Shown here piece after piece: positions 34,131-44,574 of a stretch of 64,000 nucleotides of DNA. The translations under genes and the position numbers were made by a program. The notes under the pieces are model-generated. The model did no database searches and was not told where the DNA came from. It saw only the letters and a program-made list of their open reading frames with translations. This DNA is from Acorus gramineus (lineage: Eukaryota; Streptophyta; Magnoliopsida; Acorales; Acoraceae). Location of the stretch: positions 1,352,871 through 1,416,870 of the forward strand of contig JAUJYN010000029.1 of the NCBI GenBank assembly GCA_030737835.1. The letters are read 5' to 3'. How positions within the stretch are numbered: the stretch's first letter is position 1; each line of letters opens with the position of its first letter.

Positions 34131-37128
34131 TGTTATATATGTGTCAATTTTTAGCCTGCTGGTAACCATTGGAGCATTTTGGCAGTTTTTGAAAATTTTC
34201 ATTTTTCGATCGGAACCGCTAAAATTTTGGACTGTCAGCTATCGTCCTGAGCTAGAGGACTCCGATTGGAAATATAACTCCCAATGTCTTTTTGTGTGGT
34301 TAGGTTGACCTAAGTCAAACCCCACTTAAAGCCTTTAATCCTCCCCTAAACTTGATTAGCCCTAAGTTAAACTAGGTTTGACTTATATAATGAAAGCTAA
34401 AAGTTTACCTGGCACTATTCATCATCTTCCTCTTTTGCTTTCTCTCTCCCCCCTCTCTCAAAAACCTTCATTTGAGCCCCTTGGAGTGCTCAAAGCTTAA
34501 AACCTAAATCATAGAAAGTGTAGATCGGGTCCCGATCTACACCCCGGTGCTTTCAAATCCGGATTCCGGCCTACCTAGCCCTTCCATCCGCCCTCTCTTC
34601 TCCTCAGATCCGAGCCATTTCGGAGGTGGGAGTAGGTCTTGGTGGTAGAGACCTTTGGGGAAGCCTTCCGGTGCGCGAAGAGCAACCGAACATCTCTTCC
34701 TCCCCTTGGTAAGCTCTTTTTCCTCTTCTTTTTGGCTTAGATGTATGTTAGGGGGGTGGATTTGAGGTTGGGTGGTGGTCGGCGGCGGTGGGAGGCTGTC
34801 AGAGGTGGTTGGGGGCGGTCGGAGGCCGTTGCTGGTCGGTGGTTGGTGGTGGAGGTGCTCGGGCAAGGTGGATGGTGGTCTCGGGCAGCAGGCAGCACAG
34901 GCAGCAGCACAGGCGCAGCAGGCGGTGCAGCTGGCAGGGCGCGCGCGTGCGTGCGCGCGGGCGTGCGCTCGGGTGGAGCTGGAGGCCAGCAGGGCGCGCA
35001 TGCTGGGCGCTGGGCGTGCTGGGCATGCGGGTGCTGGGCGTGCGGGTGCTGGGCGTGCGGGCGCTGGGCGTGCGGGCGCTGGGCGCTGGGCGATGCTGGG
35101 TGCTGGTCGAGTAGGCGCTGCGTGCAGGGCATTGTGCGGGGTGCGCGCGGAGCGCTGCGCAGGGGCGCAGGCGCACTGTGCGCGCACGGCGGGTTGATGG
35201 AGCGCTGGGCAAGCCGGGGGTGCTCGCGGAGCGCAGCGAGGCAGCGGAGGTGCGCGCGGGCGAGGCGCTGGGCGCGCGGGGCGTGCGGGGTGCTCGCGGG
35301 CCAGCGCGGGGCATGTGGGGTGCGCACGGGCTGCTGCGATGGGGCGCAGTGGGCGCGCGGTGCACCCAGGTGGCTCGGCGGCAAGTCCAGGCGTGCGGGC
35401 AGGGGCCGGCAGTGCGCCTGGGTGCGCAGGCTGTGGCGCGGCGGCGCATCCGGGGGCGGGTGTCCGTGCGGGTGGTTGTCGGGGGTGCGGGAGTGAGTCG
35501 GGGTGCTCGGGCTAGCGTGCATACAGGGCCGTATGCACGTTTGCCCGAGTGTTGGGTGTTTATTTGTATGTTTTTAGGTATTTTGTGGTATTTGTAGATT
35601 TTACTCACCCAGTTGATACCCTGTCTTGCAGATCTTGATGGACGGTCGCGCGACGACCCGATTTCCAGTCAGTGGGACAACCCAACCCAGTTTGGGAGGC
35701 GTTACATGCACTTGGGTGTGTACCGTCCTCCCCTGGGGCACATAGTTAATATTAACCGTGTCTATTATAATCCATGCAAGCATGATTTATGTGTAGAATG
35801 CATGCCACCCTAGACTTGTATGTTAGGGACTTGCACCCTTAGGATATGTGCATGCGCCGTGCATCCTGTCACCTCGTTATCATGCTAGGAAAGCCTCGAC
35901 CTATGCATGCGTCCTATTAGTTTGATTTATTTAATTAAATGCAAGCTTGTGATATTATTAGCATGCCTTGGGGAATATAAGGGGGCCTTGCGAGGTTAAC
36001 ATTGAGACCCGGGTTAGGGTACTCCGTGTCCTTGTTTGGTTGGCGGGATGTCCTACATCGGGACCTCAAGTTGCCCTCCCAAGGTCTCTTTTCCTCATTT
36101 TTGTCTTATTTATTTCCCCGCATCTTGGTTATGCGCGTTGGTGGAATTCTGAAGAATTCGAGACATTAGAGTAGTAGAGATGTGCTGTCAGCGGATCCGA
36201 GTGGATCATATGCGATGGATAGGCTGTTCTGTTCCCTTCGTTGGATCCGTGTAGAGACTACCTCAGCGTTAGAAAGGTTGTCCCGTGCAGGGGCTCCCAT
36301 CAGTAGGCACCTCCTGATTTGGTAGATGGACTGTGCCGAATGTGGGAGTGGCCAAACGACCTACGGAGTGGGGAGAGACTATCGGTGGACCAAGGGTGAC
36401 CAACAGCCTAGTCAGTCCCAAGAGCCTATGTCACCACCTATTGAGGGGTGAGGGTGAGGGTATGGTGGGCCGGCGATGTGGCGACCCACTGGATTATGTA
36501 AGGGTGATTATCAGCCTATTAAGTCCCAACATCCTTTGTCACCTATTGAGGGGTGAGGGTGAGGGTGAAGGTATGGTGGTTCGACGATGGAACGAACCCA
36601 TGGATTTGTGTTGTTTATGCCACTTGAGGCTAATGGTTTGATTAAATGTGGTTAATATAAACTGTATGCATGTGTTGTGCTATTCACTGAGCGTGTGGCT
36701 CACCCCTCGCATAATTATTTTCTTCAGTGATTACCGAGGCGGACCTGAAGGAGGAGCTTCCCGAGCGACTACACCAGTAGCGGAGTAGCGTCACGCCCCT
36801 CGAGTTTTGAGGCCATCAGCATCCTTCTCCTTGTTGTTTGTATATATTTCTGTGCTTGGGCACCTATTATGGATTGTATTTGGATGTATTGTAGATATAT
36901 TGGCTCTCACGGGACATATGATTTTGTATCGAGTCTGTAAAGTATTGTTGATTTACAGACTCAGTCTTTTTAGCTTCCGCATTTCTGTGTATACATCATG
37001 TCAGCCTTTTGTTCTCTGTGTTGTCTTTTAAGCTATTGTTTATGGTATATTATTGATCTCTTGTATTGACTGCTGATATCATGTATACACTTGCCGCGTC
37101 CCGGGGACGGCCGCCCTGGGGCGTGACA
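34131..37128 (+). mobile_element. S3: solo LTR of the Tekay-like family, plus orientation
   Basis: 2,998 bp, TGTTATATATG...GGGGCGTGACA, flanked on both sides by GGTAC (34126-34130 and 37129-37133), a perfect 5-bp target duplication. Removing it restores CGTAGGTACCACCG as in other A LTRs. Inside are donor-like TTGGTAAGC at 34707-34715, acceptor-like CTTGCAG ending at 35631, the GC-rich island (34900-35520, with GGGCGTGCGGGTGCT-type repeats near 34980-35110), and tandem GTGAGGGTGAGG tracts near 36445 and 36555. It has no PBS or coding domain. Confidence 0.92.
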
Positions 37129-38343
37129 GGTACCACCGATGCATTCGGGAGCGTACTGATCGTGGGAGTGTACCAGGTAGAGGCTACCCGGGAGAGGGCT
37201 AACGAATGATATTGCGAGTGTGAAATCGTTCTCCCCTTCGTTGGATCCGATGTAGGAACTTCCCGGCGTTGGGAAAGCTATCCTGACAGAGGGCTCCCAT
37301 CCGTAGGTACCACCGATGCGTTTGGAAGCGTACTGATCGTGGGAGTATACCAGGTAGAGGCTACCCGGGGAAAGGGCTACCGGTGGACCAAGGGTGTAGA
37401 GCAGTCTAATCTCTTCCAAAAGTCCTATGTCCCCTCTAAAGGGTGAGGGTGAGGATGAGGTGAAGACACATCGCCGCGTGACCCATTCGTTGTTCATCCG
37501 TTCCCATAGTTGTTGGGTCCGGTTGCGTATCGATGTTCAAAGACATCGTTGGGCAGTTATCTCGATGTAGATGATCAAGTAGTGTTGTGTAGACCAGTAT
37601 CTCCGCGTCTCTTCGACCAAAGGTATGGTCTCTCCTCAAAAGCCCCAAGAGTCTCCCTCCGGGAGTGAGGGTGAGGGTGAGGTTAGTGATCCAATAGTGT
37701 TGTGTAGATCAGTAATTCCGCGTCTCTTTGACCAACGGTATGGTCTCTCCCTGAAAGTCCCAAGAGTCTTCCTCCGGGAGTGAGGGTGAGGATGAGGTTG
37801 GTCGCGCTGCTGCGTGACCTTGTTATCCATTGGGTTTGCACCCATGTTTTCCTTGAAAGGAAATTGCCTTAACATTGAACTGTTGTAATGGTGATTGGTT
37901 TCCAGCCACTCACTGAGCTTGTAGCTCACCCCTCGCATACTGTTTCTTTTCAGGGGCAGTGTTGGGCGTGGAGCTGGAGCTTCCCTGTGGCGTGGTCTTA
38001 TGGGCGTGGAGCGTTCTTCTGACGGGTGGCGAGTGCAAGGCTCTCAGCAGTCCTAGAGTCATATTATGTATTGTAATCGTGCATGTGGCACAGGTTGTAT
38101 TTTATTTGGATTAGACTTGGCTCTCACAGGACAATGATTGTGTATTCGAGTCTGTAATAATGTTTTTGGTTTACATAGATTGTTGATATTTTATGCTTCA
38201 GCTTTTTAGTCAGTTATCATTTATCTTTGCTTTGACACCTTGTGTGTTGTTGTTGGAGTCTTTGTTGACCTCAGGTATTGATAGTTGATAGCTGATACTT
38301 CATTATTGCCACGTCTCGAGGACGGCTACCCTGGGGCGTGACA

Positions 38344-38751
38344 TGAGTGCCCGCGCCTTTGTCCTTCATGGAGCCGTCAACCCGCTCGAGGGGTGCAGGA
38401 GCGCCGACGAGACCGCTACCTCTTATTGGAGGAGGTACTTCCTTCCGAACCTTCAACGTTGATGGTCAGGGGGTTTGGCTGTACAGGAGGTGGTGGCCGG
38501 ATTTCTTCCTGGACTGGTTGTTGTCCATCCACGTTTGTATAGAACTGTTGCATCGAGGCTTCAATCATCTGCTGCATTGAGTCTTGCAGACTGGTAAATA
38601 GAGTTTCTTGCGTGGACTCCATTACCCGTCTAAGGGCCTGGACCTGACTAACCAAGGTTTTTGGCGAGCCGTCGGCGGCATCGGATGGGAGGATGTTTTG
38701 TTCCTGTCGCCCTCCTACATTGGTGTCACTCGGACCTGACATTGCGAACAC
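38344..38751 (-). pseudogene. T1 gag N-terminus
   Basis: A minus-strand frame from 38751 (MFAMSGPSDTNVGGRQEQ...) with QVQALRRVMESTQETLFTSL and a helix-rich SMQQMIEASMQQF segment, typical of the N-terminus of Tat gag. It shifts frame near 38450 and runs to the A1 junction at 38344. The start lies about 20 bp inside the PBS. The rest of gag is at 8773-7520, on the other side of A1. Confidence 0.8.
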
Positions 38752-38770
38752 TGACGTTTTGTTTCATTGT

Positions 38771-38786
38771 CCCACAGACGGCGCCA
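38771..38786 (-). other. T1 primer-binding site
   Basis: CCCACAGACGGCGCCA on the plus strand is TGGCGCCGTCTGTGGG on the sense strand. It begins three bases inside the 5' LTR. This TGGCGCCGT-type PBS is typical of Tat and Athila relatives and differs from the iMet site of the Tekay and A elements. It fixes the orientation of T1. Confidence 0.8.
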
Positions 38787-38789
38787 AAC

Positions 38790-39685
38790 TGAGGATATTT
38801 TCCCCCTTCAGTTAGATTTGTAAATTTTCTTGCTTGACTGTATAGGAAATAACACAAATGAAGCTCAATGATTGAGCTTGACTCAATGGATAACTTTTTT
38901 GACCTTGCTTGACTGTGCCCTTAGAGTGCTGAGCGCGCGACCTCTTTATAGGCTGCCTACGTATACCTTGGGGATCAAGTAACACGTAGTTCCCTAAATA
39001 CTCCTGTAACTGCCTTGCCACTAAGTGTTTAGGGAAATGTCCCAGGTATTTATGCTCCACGTCAGTCCTTGAGTATCCACGTTTTGTTGGTAATGGGCCT
39101 TAAATGCTACCTTGGCAGTTACAGGCGTTAGTGGTCTTCTGACCGTTTCTTCTTCTTGCTCGGGGTCTCTTGATGTGCTCGCCCGTACGCTTCACATCAT
39201 GCCTTTGAGGAGTAAGGTCGATCGACCAGACCTCATGTCTGGTCGTGCCTTAAACTCCTCGCCTTCAAGGAGTAAGGTCGACGGACTAGACCTCATGTCT
39301 GGTCGTGCCTTAGACTACTCGCCTTCGAGGAGTAAGGTCGACCGACCAGACCTCATGCCTGGTCGTGCCTTAGACTACTCGCCTTCGAGGAGTAAGGTCG
39401 ACCGACCAGACCTCATGTCTGGTCGTGCCTTAGACTACTTGCCTTCGAGGAGTAAGGTCGACCGACCAGACCTCATGTCTGGTCGTGTCTTAAACTACTT
39501 GCCTTCGGGTGCCCAACCGCCCAACTAGACACTGGATCTAGTCGTGTCAGCACATTAGGGAGAGTCATCATGACCAAGGATTGGAACTCGGATTTGCGGG
39601 TCCCACGGTTGGCCCACGTTCGTTTTGGTGTGACGCATTACCCCTTGAGGTGACACGTGTTGCAGTGAGGATTTTTACCTCCACA
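38790..39685 (-). repeat. T1 5' LTR
   Basis: 896 bp on the plus strand from TGAGGATATTTTCCC to TTTTACCTCCACA. It shares with the T2 LTR (43852-44574) both ends, the GCGACCTCTTTATAGGCTGC block and the GTGACACGTGT block. It contains the 60-bp tandem repeats at 39201-39512. The reversed TATAAAGAGGTCGC block near 38940 on the sense strand is a plausible TATA region. Confidence 0.85.
39201..39512. repeat. Five-copy 60-bp tandem repeat in the T1 LTR
   Basis: The period is exactly 60 bp, with copies starting at 39201, 39261, 39321, 39381 and 39441 and a partial one at 39501. Each carries GAGGAGTAAGGTCGA and the palindrome GACCAGAC...GTCTGGTC. Copies differ at a few positions only. The repeat lies in what would be the promoter-proximal part of the LTR. 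The T2 LTR has only a diverged single copy (44330-44390). Confidence 0.92.
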
Positions 39686-40000
39686 CTATTCACCCTATGC
39701 CTGATCATCGTTGACTTGTGAAAGTATTTTGTATTATTATCCCCTAGCCTTATCCATAAGTCCTTGGACCGCTGTCGCCACTCCATCTCCTCCAATCGTA
39801 GTAAGTTCGTGAGTCTATTTCGAGCCGACTGGCGTGCCAGCTTGTCTCTCATAATTAACGTCCTCCTCTCATCCTCCTTATCCCAATAGTCAATGGGTGA
39901 CATGCAAGTCTCTTTGTCCACCCTCCTAGTCGTCCAAGCCTCTCTGCTCCATTGTTTTAGCCTCCTCTTTAGTCTCCTTAGTTTGACTGCTACCTTTCAT
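39686..40000 (-). pseudogene. LINE (L1-type) ORF2 fragment
   Basis: The minus-strand frame through 39921-39690 reads RNRLTNLLRLEEMEWRQRSK, then DLWIRLGDNNTKYFHKSTMI. This is the pre-RT segment of plant L1 ORF2, where EExxWxQRSRxxWLxxGDxNTxFFH is the family pattern. Upstream in another frame is LKRRLKQWSREAW. About 100 residues remain. T1 was inserted into it at 39685. It encodes nothing functional. Confidence 0.8.
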
Positions 40001-40107
40001 GCGCCACGTAATCCGCCAACATTGGATGACCAGGAGTCGCGTACCACCTCCTCTAGATAGTTTTCTTAGTTTCCTTTTCTTGTATTCTAGAGTTTCCTTT
40101 GTGTATC

Positions 40108-40115
40108 TATAAATA
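40108..40115 (+). promoter_or_regulatory. Candidate TATA box of the TPP gene
   Basis: TATAAATA lies about 150 bp before the TPP start codon, with a pyrimidine-rich leader after it (40140-40260). A CAG and a TTAG near 40170 and 40189 leave room for a short leader intron, which I cannot prove. The element could also belong to an old LTR fragment. Confidence 0.4.
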
Positions 40116-40264
40116 AAGCCTTTGGCTCATCTAATACAATAACAAGAATTCTTTTTCCTTTATTCTAACAGTTTTTCTCCTCATTAGAAATCTCTCTTTG
40201 TTCATACAGCTCTCACTCCTTCTGCTGCCTTTTCTTATTCTACTTCACTTCATTGGAAACCAAG

Positions 40265-42442
40265 ATGACGAAGCAGAATGTGCTGATCCCAGACGCCATA
40301 CCAGTGGCTGTTCGGGACCCCAAAATTCTTTCCCTACCCCCCACCGAGAGGGATCTCAATCCCCCGCCCGAAGCTCTTGAAGCATATTGAGATCGGTAAT
40401 ACCGGACCCAGGATTAATGCTTGGGTCGACTCCATGAAGGCCTCCTCTCCAACCCATGTTAAAGCTTCTTCTCTGTCTTCTCTGGACGACCAAACTCCAT
40501 GGATGGTGAGTTTCAAATGACCCCCATTAGGAGTTAGGACGAAAAGCTTATTTGTTTCATTGGGTTTATTAAAATTCAGATTTTTGTTTTGTTTCTCTCT
40601 GTGTATGTAGGATAAGCATCCCTCAGCGTTAAGTATGTTCGAGCAGATAACTAACGCTTCAAAGGGGAAGCAAATCGTGATGTTTTTAGACTATGATGAG
40701 ACTCTGTCTCCTATTGTTGAAGACCCAGATCGAGCTTTCATGTCTGATGCTGTGAGTCTCTCTCTCTAGTTCTCTGTTTGGGATGCTCTGTTTTTCATGT
40801 CTTGGTTTTGACATGGAAAGCTGAATTTTTTGGTGGAACAGATGAGAACGGTAGTGAGGAACGTAGCCAGATACTTTCCCACGGCTACAGTCAGCGGCAG
40901 GTGCCGAGACAATGTACATTTCTTTACTTTTGCCATCTCTTTCTTATCTCTCTATATACGTCCCCTGCATCTGTTTTATAATTGGGCTTATAATGGAGTT
41001 CTAATATTGTTGAGGGGTCAAATTGTAATTTGTAACAGGTGTACAACTTTGTAAAATTGGCAGAGCTGTACTACGCGGGAAGCCACGGTATGGACATCAA
41101 AGGGCCCTCCAAAGGCCACAGATACAACAAATACAATAAAGTAAGCTTAGTTTTCTTACCAAAAAAAAAAGAAAATCTTCTCTACAATGTTTGGTCTAAT
41201 ACTTTGATGCCTGTTGTTCTCATTTAACAGGGTAGTCATGCAGTTTTGTTTCAACCGACTAGTGAGTTCCTGCGAATGATAGATGAGGTTGGTGTCACAT
41301 CTCTCCGATGCATCCAAAACTGCAAATCGACGTGTGATTTATATTTTTTTGTCTAATTAGTCTCCGTTGAATTCTCTCTGTTTCAACTTTTAAAGGTCTA
41401 TGAAGAACTGATTGAGAAGATTAAATCCATCCCGGGAGCTAAGGTGGAGAACAACAAGTTCTGCTTGTCTGTTCACTACAGATGTGTGGATGAAAAGGTA
41501 CTTTGAAAAACAATACATATAGATCCATTTAGTTCTTCTTTTCATGTTTGTTACTCAAATGGAAAAGAGAAGAGAAACAGACCAAGAACTAATATTTGGA
41601 TTAATGTAATGCAGAAGTGGAGTGGGCTTGCTGAACAAGTGAGGTCGGTGCTCAAAGCGTATCCCAAATTACGACTCACACAAGGGAGGATGGTAAGTTT
41701 TATTTCTTTATTAAATACCATGAAAAATCTAGTTGATTTAACATTTGTACATGTACATGACACTAATTTTTTTTTTTTTATTAATTTTAATTTGTCTATT
41801 GACAATAGGTGTTAGAGATTCGTCCCACCATTAAATGGGACAAAGGGAAAGCCCTCGAATTCCTGTTGGAGTCACTCGGTGAGTGCCCCATTTCTTAATA
41901 CAAACACATTGAACTTATGTTGACCAGAAATCTATTTATATTATTGATTTATTTGATTATATACTCGTCCTTGTTCCTCCAGGTTTTGCCGACTGCAATG
42001 ACGTGTTACCAGTGTACATAGGAGACGACAGGACCGATGAAGATGCTTTCAAGGTACAGGACACATGCTTTCACAGAGTATAATTAATGTGTACTATGGT
42101 GATACAACTACAGATGACAAGTGTTTAATTTTGTTTTTTCTCACTGTGTTTCTACGTTGATATATAGGTCTTGAGAGAGAGAGGACAAGGTCTGGGGATA
42201 TTGGTGTCAAAAATTCCAAAGGAGACAAACGCATCTTACTCTCTCCAAGAGACCTCTGAGGTGAGGACCAACTTTTTTCATCTTTCTTCCCGTGTGTTTT
42301 TTTGGACCACTGTATCACAATCAGCCTATGCTGAGGATTTGTGTTCTTACGTGGTTATATCATGAACAATTTTTTTCTTATTAACGTACAGGTTAGGGAT
42401 TTTTTATACCGCCTAGGGGAGTGGAGGAAGCAATTATTTTAA
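40265..42442 (+). CDS. TPP: Trehalose-6-phosphate phosphatase, 11 exons, disrupted in exon 1
   Basis: A HAD-family enzyme that removes phosphate from trehalose-6-phosphate. Exons: 40265-40505, 40611-40751, 40842-40913, 41039-41140, 41231-41287, 41396-41497, 41615-41692, 41809-41878, 41983-42053, 42168-42260, 42392-42442. All introns are GT-AG and phases agree. The sum is 1,078 nt, about 359 codons plus one extra base. The start [11 protein letters not shown] fits the family; the frame then shifts by one between ~40,310 and 40,335, so translation from this ATG stops at 40388. The correct frame resumes ([21 protein letters not shown]) and stays open to the end. Motifs: [12 protein letters not shown] (usual DYDGT; the Glu codon is 40698-40700), [17 protein letters not shown] and [10 protein letters not shown]. 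An internal ATG at ~40432 precedes the phosphatase domain. An AATAAA follows at 42463. Either a young pseudogene or a sequence error. Confidence 0.9.
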
Positions 42443-43851
42443 AATAAACATTTGGGGGTGTAAATAAAATGCAGCGGAATGCAAAGGAATTGAAGTACCA
42501 GCTCTATATATATATAATTTAATTTAAAAGGGGGTACGGTGGTATAAAGCAAGATATGGGGTGGTATAAAACAAAATCCTATAAAAGCAATAACGTGTTG
42601 TGCTACCGAGTGAGGTGGGGACGTGGATATGACGATGGTGATTAATTACCAGGTGATTGTGAACAAGCAAAGGTGCAGCCATGACGTGAACTGAATTATA
42701 CTTTCTCCAGACAGACAGAGGCATAAGGAATGGGGAAGAGAATAAATGGACTCTTCGAGATGGGACCCAGTTTTTTTTTTTTCACTCCTTAATACATGTC
42801 CTTTCAATTTTAGATTCTCAATGTTAATTTTATTTTCTAATGTTGAGGAAATCTGATTGTACAAAATCACCGGCAAATTATGTGAATATGATGAACTCAG
42901 AAGGATTTGAACTTGAGACTAACAAACGGTGATTCTAGTATAGACAAAATGTCAGACCCTCGTGTGGGTTATTTTCAAATTTTTGTTGTTCATTTATTAC
43001 TCTTCCTATTATTGTTTTTAGGAAAATGATACACTCAGTGGCATTTATCAACCAAAACTTAAATCTCACATGTTTCATTTTTTAAAAAATAGTAAACATA
43101 ATCTAATGATGTATATGCTTTGATAAAAAATGCATATCGTTCTATTTCGAGTTCAGTGAACCCATTTTTAGTAGTGTAAGAAAAAATTTAATGAGGTATA
43201 TACATCATCTAACGAGATATATGCTTTAATAAATCTGTAACGAGGTATATAAGTCCGTGTTTTGAACTGAGAAAAAAACTCAACGTAGCAGTACTCTTGT
43301 TTCTAATGTCTGGATTGATCAAGGGTTAATTGAAAAAATTAAAAAAATTCTACTACTATCTGAGCCATCAAACAATAACAATAAACCATTAAAAATTTGA
43401 ACCCATTTAAGCCCCCTATTGTGAAAAAAAAGAAAAAGGAAAACGTTGCATCTACTTCCCTTTTCAGCTCCATTTCCCTACACACACACACACACATATA
43501 AATGAAAATATCATGTACAGTCCTTTTTCCAACCCACTTTCTGGTCTACACATATTTTGATTTTTTTTAAATAATATACTTCATCTAATGAAACATAGTT
43601 TTTATAAAAAATTGAAACATATATTTCAATAAATTACATGGATGCATTATAGAAATGTAAAAATTTTCTAAAGAAGTATATGCCTCATTAATGTAAGTAT
43701 ATAACGAATTAATTAAAGTATATTGGATTGAAATTGAGACTGAGAAAGGAATTGTGTGTAATAGAGTTCTCTTATAAAATGACTTCTATGCTCTAATGAA
43801 TTGTACGGACTCATGTATAAAAAATGTAATAAAAATTTATACAAATATATT
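42443..43851. other. AT-rich spacer between TPP and the T2 element
   Basis: I see no gene here. It holds the TPP 3' region with AATAAA at 42463-42468, an AT microsatellite near 42504-42520, a (CA) run near 43483-43496, and short degenerate repeats of the type GAGGTATATA (43193-43255). The longest open frames are under 80 codons and without recognisable domains. Confidence 0.7.
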
Positions 43852-44574
43852 TGAGGAGGATATTTTCCCTCTTCAGTTAAACTTTTTGAACTTGGGGTTA
43901 AAACTCAAAAGGTTATTTTAAGGATGGAAATTTTTGGTGACTTGAATTTGACTGTCTTAATGACTGGGCCTTTAGAGTGTTATCTCGCGACCTCTTTATA
44001 GGCTGCCTACGTACTCCTTGGGGATCAAGTCACACGTAGTTCTTCCACTAGATTGCCGCTTCCACTACTCCGTGGCTGTTATAACCGTCCCCCCATTAAA
44101 TACTTTTAGTGGGTGATTTCGGTGGAAACCCCCACGTGTTAACTAGGCACGTCGTGCAATTAGTGGGCCATTACTGCCGTTTGGTAGTTACAGGTGTTAT
44201 GGTGCTTTGACAGTTTCTTTAATCTGCCCGTGGCTCTTGGGCCTACTCATTCATTAGTTACATCTTTGAGTATGTCAAAAAGGTGAAAGATTGCCCGACC
44301 AAACCTCTTGTCTGGTCGTGTCTTCCGTGCTTGTTCACAAGCAGTAAGGTCGTCCGACCAGACCTTTAATATGATCGTGCCTTAACTAGTCGAGGTTACA
44401 TTCTTTCACGAGGTGTCTGACTATCTGACTAGACTCTGGATCTAATCATGCCAGCACATCCTGGAATGTCATTTTGACCTTTAGGATTCGGATCTAGTTC
44501 TGTGGGCCCCAAGTGTGATAGCCCATATCTGCCTTAACGTGACACGTGTCACAGTAGAGATTTTTACCTCCACA
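43852..44574 (-). repeat. T2 3' LTR and polypurine tract
   Basis: 723 bp on the plus strand, TGAGGAGGATATTTTCCC...TTTTTACCTCCACA, the same ends and core blocks as the T1 LTR. Directly right of it is GATGCCCCCTCTCCTG (44575-44590). On the sense strand this is CAGGAGAGGGGGCATC, a polypurine tract, which marks this as a 3' LTR with its interior to the right. 44591-44948 has no gene and leads up to antisense ORF 1, whose TATA-like TATATAA is near 44884. Confidence 0.78.

Larger units (their letters stand above)
8774..38343 (+). mobile_element. A1: family A LTR element, non-autonomous, heavily nested
   Basis: Both termini are visible: TGTTATGCCTG at 8774 and GGGGCGTGACA ending at 38343. The flanking 5-mers TGAGC (8769-8773) and TGAGT (38344-38348) read as a target duplication with one C-to-T change, and they lie inside T1 gag. 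Own sequence: 5' LTR 8774-12382, interior pieces 19554-19830 and 26373-28669, and 3' LTR 28670-38343. Inside it lie E1, E2, S2 and S3. The interior holds only a decayed Tekay-like RT/integrase/chromodomain remnant and no usable gag or pol, so the family must be moved by proteins supplied in trans. Confidence 0.85.
28670..38343 (+). repeat. A1 3' LTR, interrupted by S2 and S3
   Basis: Own sequence is 28670-30874, 33936-34130 and 37129-38343, together about 3.61 kb, the same size as the 5' LTR. It begins TGTTATGCCTGTGTC after the PPT and ends GGGGCGTGACA. The intron-like segment is 29455-29973 (GGTAAGG to TTTTGCAG), 519 bp, the same length as in the 5' LTR. The GGTGGT repeat, TC-rich leader and ~95 bp modules (37129-37210, 37270-37380) are present. 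Confidence 0.88.
6241..39685 (-). mobile_element. T1: Tat-lineage Ty3/gypsy element, minus strand, split by A1
   Basis: T1 survives as two blocks, 6241-8773 and 38344-39685, separated by A1. Reading leftwards on the minus strand the order is 5' LTR (38790-39685), a TGGCGCC-type PBS, gag start (38751-38344), then across the A1 insertion gag core and zinc finger, PR, and the start of RT, which is cut at 6241 by A0. The 3' half lies outside the window. The gag, the CX2HX4HX4C finger, the DTGSSADILF protease and the RT wording are typical of the Tat/Retand group. Several stops and frameshifts show it is dead. The right flank is a LINE remnant, so T1 inserted into older repeat DNA. Confidence 0.85.

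Noticed and set aside
32382..35608. Long open frames of Arg/Ala/Pro/His or Gly/Cys/Trp-rich protein on both strands (up to ~270 codons), also at 21190-21760, 24500-24880, 46480-47080, 52640-53300, 61830-62540 and 63440-63970.
   Set aside because: They coincide with the GC-rich LTR islands, overlap in several frames and both strands at once, have no domain pattern and differ between copies. Few stop codons are expected at such composition.
39201..39512. Evenly spaced repeats resembling a CRISPR array.
   Set aside because: The unit is a contiguous 60-bp tandem repeat without variable spacers, in a plant LTR, with no cas genes.
39112..39528. Repetitive 138-codon plus-strand frame with a 20-residue repeat (SRSKVDRPDLMSGRALDY).
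   Set aside because: It is the translation of the 60-bp LTR repeat; the period is a multiple of three, so the frame stays open by chance. It lies wholly inside the T1 LTR.
40000..40264. A short Ty1/copia-like LTR (ending ATTCTAACA near 40170) upstream of TPP.
   Set aside because: The other end and a target duplication could not be placed. The stretch is equally well read as the TPP promoter and leader, so it is not called.
42443..43851. Possible second gene or extra exon downstream of TPP.
   Set aside because: The TPP reading ends at a natural stop (42440-42442) with AATAAA just after it. No open frame above 80 codons and no domain text follow.
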